Position numbers and translations under genes: made by a program
The notes under the pieces: generated by a model
The model's input: the letters and a program-made list of their open reading frames with translations, nothing else
What the model was told of the DNA's origin: nothing
The model's database searches: none
Assembly (NCBI GenBank): GCA_946557105.1
Contig: CAMNSZ010000005.1
Coordinates: 62,001 to 126,000, forward strand
Length of the DNA: 64,000 bases
Direction of reading: 5' to 3'
Origin: an uncultured Lachnospiraceae bacterium
Lineage (GTDB): Bacteria; Bacillota; Clostridia; Lachnospirales; Lachnospiraceae
Shown here: positions 60,492 through 64,000 of the stretch, piece after piece
How positions within the stretch are numbered: position 1 is the stretch's first letter
Layout: every line of letters begins with the position of its first letter

Positions 60492-62138
60492 TCAGTGCGT
60501 TACGTCGCCCTCCTCTTCCCTTTCCTCTAAAGTAATGGCAAAGGCAATATTTGTAGCGTGATCGGAAACCCTCTCCAGACCTGAAACAATATCCGAAAAA
60601 ATCATGCCTGCCTCAGGCGTACATTCTCCTCTGGTAAGACGTTCCACATGAGCGCGCTGCAGCTCTCTCTCTTTCTCGTCAACTCTGTCCTCCAGACTGA
60701 TAACCTCCTGCATATGAGCGTCGTCACTCTTTACAAACATTTCTATGGCATACTGGATTATCTTGTTCACCATATCCAGCATTTCACCCAGCTCTCTCTG
60801 CGCCTCCCTGCTGATACTGATTCCCTCATCTCTGCGCTGTCTTGCCGCATCCGCCACATTTTCCGCATGGTCTCCGATACGCTCAATGTCGTTTACTACA
60901 TGAAAAAGCGCTCCGATACTCTTCAAATCCTCTATGGGCAGGGTTGTCTGATTAATCTTCACTAAATAATCGGTAATGGCATGGTTGAGGAAATTAATAT
61001 TTTTCTCCACCTCATATACCTCGTTAATATCCTCTTCGTCCAGCGTAATCAACGCGTTCATTGCGCGGTTCAGGTTCTCGTTGGCAAGAGAAGCCATACG
61101 CTCAAGCTCCTTTATTACCTCAACTACTGCCGTAGCAGGGTTAAATACTACCTTTTCCCCGATATATTTTAACTGATAGCTCTCACGGTAATTAATCTTT
61201 TTATCCTCGCCGGGTACGCACAGACAGGCAAGCTTCACCAGCAGATTAGAAAAGGGGAAAAGAATAACCACCTGAAATATTTTGATGATCGTGTGGGCGT
61301 TTGCCACGAACCTGCCGTTATCCGAAGAGATAGCCCCTATCATATTTACCACGTGCTCCTCTGCCGCCAGCAGTATTACATACATTACCATCGTACCGAT
61401 TACATTAAACAGGAAATGGATAAACGCCGCCCTCTTTGCGTCCTTTTTGCCCGACATGGAAGCAAGTAATGCCGTAGCGCAGGAGCCGATGTTGCAGCCC
61501 ATGATAATGTAAAGGGTTATGGGCAGCGCCAAAAGTCCCTGACTCGCCAGCAAAAGGACAATGCTGACCGTCACGGAAGAGCTTTGAATTACCGCTGTGA
61601 GCAGCATACCTACAAGCGTTGCCAAAAAAGGATTCTTCAGAGATTTCAACAAATCCACTACCTCCGGCATATTACGCATACCTTCCATGGCCTGAGACAT
61701 CGTCCTGAGTCCCACAAAAAGAATACCAAAGCCGATTATCACCTCTGCGACCTTGCGCACACTCTGCTTCTTGCCGAACATCATGATAAGCACTCCGATT
61801 AATAAAAACAAGGGCGCTATTTCCGACAGGTTAAACGAAATCAACTGCGAAGTGACGGTCGTACCTATATTGGCTCCAAAAATCACTCCCGCCGCCTGAA
61901 AAAGATTCATCAGACCCGAGTTTACAAAGCTGACCACCATAACCGTACAGGCGGAGGAGGATTGTACAATGCCTGTAAAGATTATACCTACAAGCATACC
62001 CATAAAACGGTTTGTTGTAAATATCTCCAAAATACGTCGCAACTTGGCGCCCGCCACCTTCTCAATAGAATCACTCATCAAGTCCATGCCAAACAGAAAA
62101 AGTCCCAATCCGCCTGCCATACTCAAAGCTATACTCAT
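60492..62138 (-). CDS. Na/Pi cotransporter (NptA/PhoU-fused type)
   Basis: 548 residues from ATG 62138, eight bases after AGAGG. Two inverted membrane repeats with the signature QSSS: GIVQSSSACTVMVVSFVNSG and AVIQSSSVTVSIVLLLASQG. A C-terminal PhoU-like helical domain from about 340 (YEVEKNINFLNHAITDYLVK, DIERIGDHAENVADAARQRR, LERVSDHATNIAFA). Family members move phosphate with sodium; many of this fused type are functionally untested. It stands alone. Confidence 0.95.
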   Translation of the reverse strand: MSIALSMAGGLGLFLFGMDLMSDSIEKVAGAKLRRILEIFTTNRFMGMLVGIIFTGIVQSSSACTVMVVSFVNSGLMNLFQAAGVIFGANIGTTVTSQLISFNLSEIAPLFLLIGVLIMMFGKKQSVRKVAEVIIGFGILFVGLRTMSQAMEGMRNMPEVVDLLKSLKNPFLATLVGMLLTAVIQSSSVTVSIVLLLASQGLLALPITLYIIMGCNIGSCATALLASMSGKKDAKRAAFIHFLFNVIGTMVMYVILLAAEEHVVNMIGAISSDNGRFVANAHTIIKIFQVVILFPFSNLLVKLACLCVPGEDKKINYRESYQLKYIGEKVVFNPATAVVEVIKELERMASLANENLNRAMNALITLDEEDINEVYEVEKNINFLNHAITDYLVKINQTTLPIEDLKSIGALFHVVNDIERIGDHAENVADAARQRRDEGISISREAQRELGEMLDMVNKIIQYAIEMFVKSDDAHMQEVISLEDRVDEKERELQRAHVERLTRGECTPEAGMIFSDIVSGLERVSDHATNIAFAITLEEREEEGDVTH

Positions 62139-62308
62139 GCCCATTTCCTCTTATCCCTTCGTATAACTGCTTATTATTCTGATAATCTCTCAAAAATTTT
62201 GCTTTATACCAATATTTTGAAGTCATTACCATACAATACATTATTTTACGGGAAAAGGCAAAAACTTACAACCCATTTTTTCATTTATTTTTTAACAAAA
62301 CCCTGCCT

Positions 62309-63643
62309 TTATGCCTTTGCATTTTTCTTATGAAGCCTCTCCGCAAGGCTCTTACCCTTATAGAAAAGCTGGTTTTTATATACTTTTCCGGTTAAAACCA
62401 CCACTAACAAGATTACCGCCAGTAAAACTGCCACATACAGACATCCCTGCAATACGGTAATATTGCCTACCAGAATATCCCCGGGAAGCACATATGCGCC
62501 CGTAACAGGTACAATCCTCAATATGGTATTAATCCAAGGCTTCTCCTGAATGGGCAGCATGCAGGCACATAAGAAGCCTGCCACCATGATTATCTGATAA
62601 TAAGCCATTACCTGTGCAAGCTCCTCTGCCTTACTTGCAAAGGAAGCCACCAGACCTGCAAGCATACAGTAAAAAAGGAACGCCAGACAAATGGTAAGCA
62701 AGCCTAAAATTATTGCCCCTGCGCTGAATGCAGTACTTCCACCCTGATTTTTAAGTAATTCAAATACATCAAGCAACACATTGGAATATTCCGGATAAAT
62801 ATATTGTCCGGCAGCAAAGTGCCCTGCGAAAAATCCTCCCACCAACGCCGTTATCCACAATACCGTCTGTAAAATGGCAATGGTAGTCATGGCAGATACC
62901 TTTCCGAAAATCAGTCCGTAAGGTTTTGTCAGTGTCAGCAGCATTTCCATTAGCTTGGAAGATTTTTCAATGCTGACGATGTTACCTATACTCTGACCAT
63001 ATATCAATACGATAAAATACATCACGAACATGATAATCATCGGCAACAGCAACGCCACCATTTCTTCACCCACGCTGCGCTCTTCTTCCCCCGCATCCAG
63101 TCTGGAGACCGTCACACCGCTCATTGCCGTAACCAGCTTTTCCATAGGAATACCCGAAGATAGCAGCTTGCTCTGCTCCATACTGATAAGCAGGGCGCTA
63201 TTCAAGTCTTCGCCGTCAGACTCACTTATCTGACATCCCATAGGCAATATCAGAGAAAGAAGATATCCCTTCTCCTGTCCTGTAATGTGTAATATCACGT
63301 CATAAGGCGCCTTTTCGCCGAGCTGTGCCGCCAGCGTCTTTACATCTTCCTTCACCGGCTCAAATGTAACCTTCGGAAAACTCTCCCCATAGTCCTTCGC
63401 AAAGCTGTCCAGATATAAAACCTCCAGACCACTCTCGTCAATCACATACACCTTTTCTATATCGGATACCTTTGTCGCATTATCCTTCTGGACCAACGCC
63501 ATGACAATACTGATAGAAAGGCCGATAAGAAGCATAAAAATCCCAATACCCACAGTGGCATTCTTAAAACCTTTTACCGTTGTTCCCTGTTTAAAGGTAA
63601 AGGCAAAAACTTCCTTCCAGCCACAAAACAATCCCTTTTTCAT
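62309..63643 (-). CDS. ABC-2 type transporter permease (NatB/YhaP-like)
   Basis: 444 residues. A first membrane helix (ATVGIGIFMLLIGLSISIVM), an outward domain of about 130 residues with VYVIDESGLEVLYLDSF, then five or six helices ending with ILLVVVLTGKVYKNQLFYKG. The MVALLLPMIIMFVMYFIVLIYG and SSKLMEMLLTLTKPYGLIFGK stretches are typical of NatB exporters. It overlaps the upstream permease fragment by four bases, so they work together; the ATPase is expected beyond the right edge. Confidence 0.92.
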   Translation of the reverse strand: MKKGLFCGWKEVFAFTFKQGTTVKGFKNATVGIGIFMLLIGLSISIVMALVQKDNATKVSDIEKVYVIDESGLEVLYLDSFAKDYGESFPKVTFEPVKEDVKTLAAQLGEKAPYDVILHITGQEKGYLLSLILPMGCQISESDGEDLNSALLISMEQSKLLSSGIPMEKLVTAMSGVTVSRLDAGEEERSVGEEMVALLLPMIIMFVMYFIVLIYGQSIGNIVSIEKSSKLMEMLLTLTKPYGLIFGKVSAMTTIAILQTVLWITALVGGFFAGHFAAGQYIYPEYSNVLLDVFELLKNQGGSTAFSAGAIILGLLTICLAFLFYCMLAGLVASFASKAEELAQVMAYYQIIMVAGFLCACMLPIQEKPWINTILRIVPVTGAYVLPGDILVGNITVLQGCLYVAVLLAVILLVVVLTGKVYKNQLFYKGKSLAERLHKKNAKA

Positions 63644-64000
63644 GCCTGTCTGTCCTCCTTCCCTCCATACTGCTTGCGGCTTTTGGCAATCCCGATAATA
63701 TCCTTTATCTTCATTACATTTCCGTTATAAAAAATTAACGCCTCATAAACTCTGGCCGTAAAGGCAAATAACAACGCCGTAAAGGCCGCCAGTATCACAA
63801 TACTAAGCAACGTTACGGGCAGACCGATCTTGCCCAGCAACAGATAAACCGGTACGGTAAAGGGCGCCGAAACAGGCAGCAAACAACCGATATACAGTAA
63901 AATATCATTGGAAGCTCCAAACATCTGCATGATAGCCATAAATATTCCGAAATAGGATCCCAGCATCATTACCATCTGATATATTTTCATGCCCTCCGCC
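63640..64000 (-). CDS. ABC-2 type transporter permease, 5' end cut by window edge
   Basis: About 119 residues visible, the C-terminal half of a NatB/YhaP-like permease: IYQMVMMLGSYFGIFMAIMQ, LYIGCLLPVSAPFTVPVYLL, then ILAAFTALLFAFTARVYEAL and the family ending IFYNGNVMKIKDIIGIAK. The frame stays open to the edge; the ATG at 63990 is internal. Second permease of the exporter. Confidence 0.88.
   Translation of the reverse strand, partial: AEGMKIYQMVMMLGSYFGIFMAIMQMFGASNDILLYIGCLLPVSAPFTVPVYLLLGKIGLPVTLLSIVILAAFTALLFAFTARVYEALIFYNGNVMKIKDIIGIAKSRKQYGGKEDRQA

Overview
The window reads as a chromosomal segment of a Gram-positive anaerobe of the class Clostridia, most likely family Lachnospiraceae. 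This is an inference from mid-GC coding DNA with AT-rich spacers, strong AGGAGG-type ribosome binding sites, near-consensus sigma-A promoters, an HrcA/CIRCE operator, and gene sets typical of that family (DUF5685 with a J-protein and a zinc ribbon, CD3324-family and DUF1653 proteins, sortase with LPXTG substrate, ThrR-like ACT protein beside hom). No rRNA operon, CRISPR array, prophage or complete insertion sequence was seen. One tRNA gene (Gly, GCC) is present. About 50 protein genes are called, most on the minus strand, including two cut by the window edges and three broken loci.

Layout. 1-5.6 kb: sugar-acid locus, with two overlapping Gfo/Idh/MocA dehydrogenases and an AraC regulator reading left, and uxuA-uxuB (mannonate dehydratase, fructuronate reductase) reading right. 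5.6-9.8 kb: a membrane protein with a small Cro-like regulator, a decayed gene remnant, and htpG under a perfect CIRCE operator. 9.9-15.4 kb: mgsA, a PrsA-like foldase lipoprotein and the sbcDC nuclease pair. 15.5-23.1 kb: an unassigned protein with faint U32-peptidase resemblance, a frameshifted Na+/alanine symporter, ilvE, dfrA, a CD3324-type protein, a family-8-like glycosyltransferase, thyA, and an HTH-phosphoribosyltransferase fusion. 23.2-29.5 kb: beta-CASP RNase-like protein, ABC exporter, acyltransferase, tRNA-Gly and nagZ. 29.7-30.1 kb: a protein-free transcription unit with a perfect promoter and terminator, probably an unassigned RNA. 30.4-36.3 kb: aspartate-family amino acid genes (ThrR-like ACT protein, hom, an apgM-like protein likely acting as homoserine kinase, lysC) and glyA. 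36.5-41 kb: lipid kinase, PAP2 protein, a decayed sortase/LPXTG pair and a GT2 glycosyltransferase. 41-45 kb: an SfsA-MutY fusion, a cN-I-type 5'-nucleotidase, a DUF1653 protein and a small membrane protein. 45-50.5 kb: an amino-acid importer operon. 50.5-51.7 kb: AT-rich spacer. 51.8-64 kb: a PD-(D/E)XK protein with a repeat-built coiled coil, the J-protein/DUF5685/zinc-ribbon group, rpsO-pnp, a lipoprotein, an NlpC/P60 hydrolase, a Na/Pi cotransporter and two ABC-2 permeases.

The most unusual item is the importer operon at 45-50.5 kb. It encodes two different ABC importers (a polar-amino-acid type with two permeases and one ATPase, and a MetNI type whose ATPase lacks the usual C-terminal sensing domain) and a single 543-residue lipoprotein in which a family-3 solute-binding domain is fused to a MetQ/NlpA domain, so one receptor chain may feed both transporters. 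Other leading items are the SfsA-MutY fusion, the 29.7-30.1 kb RNA candidate, the HTH-phosphoribosyltransferase fusion, a 7-bp slippage lesion in the symporter gene, and the jointly decayed surface protein and sortase.
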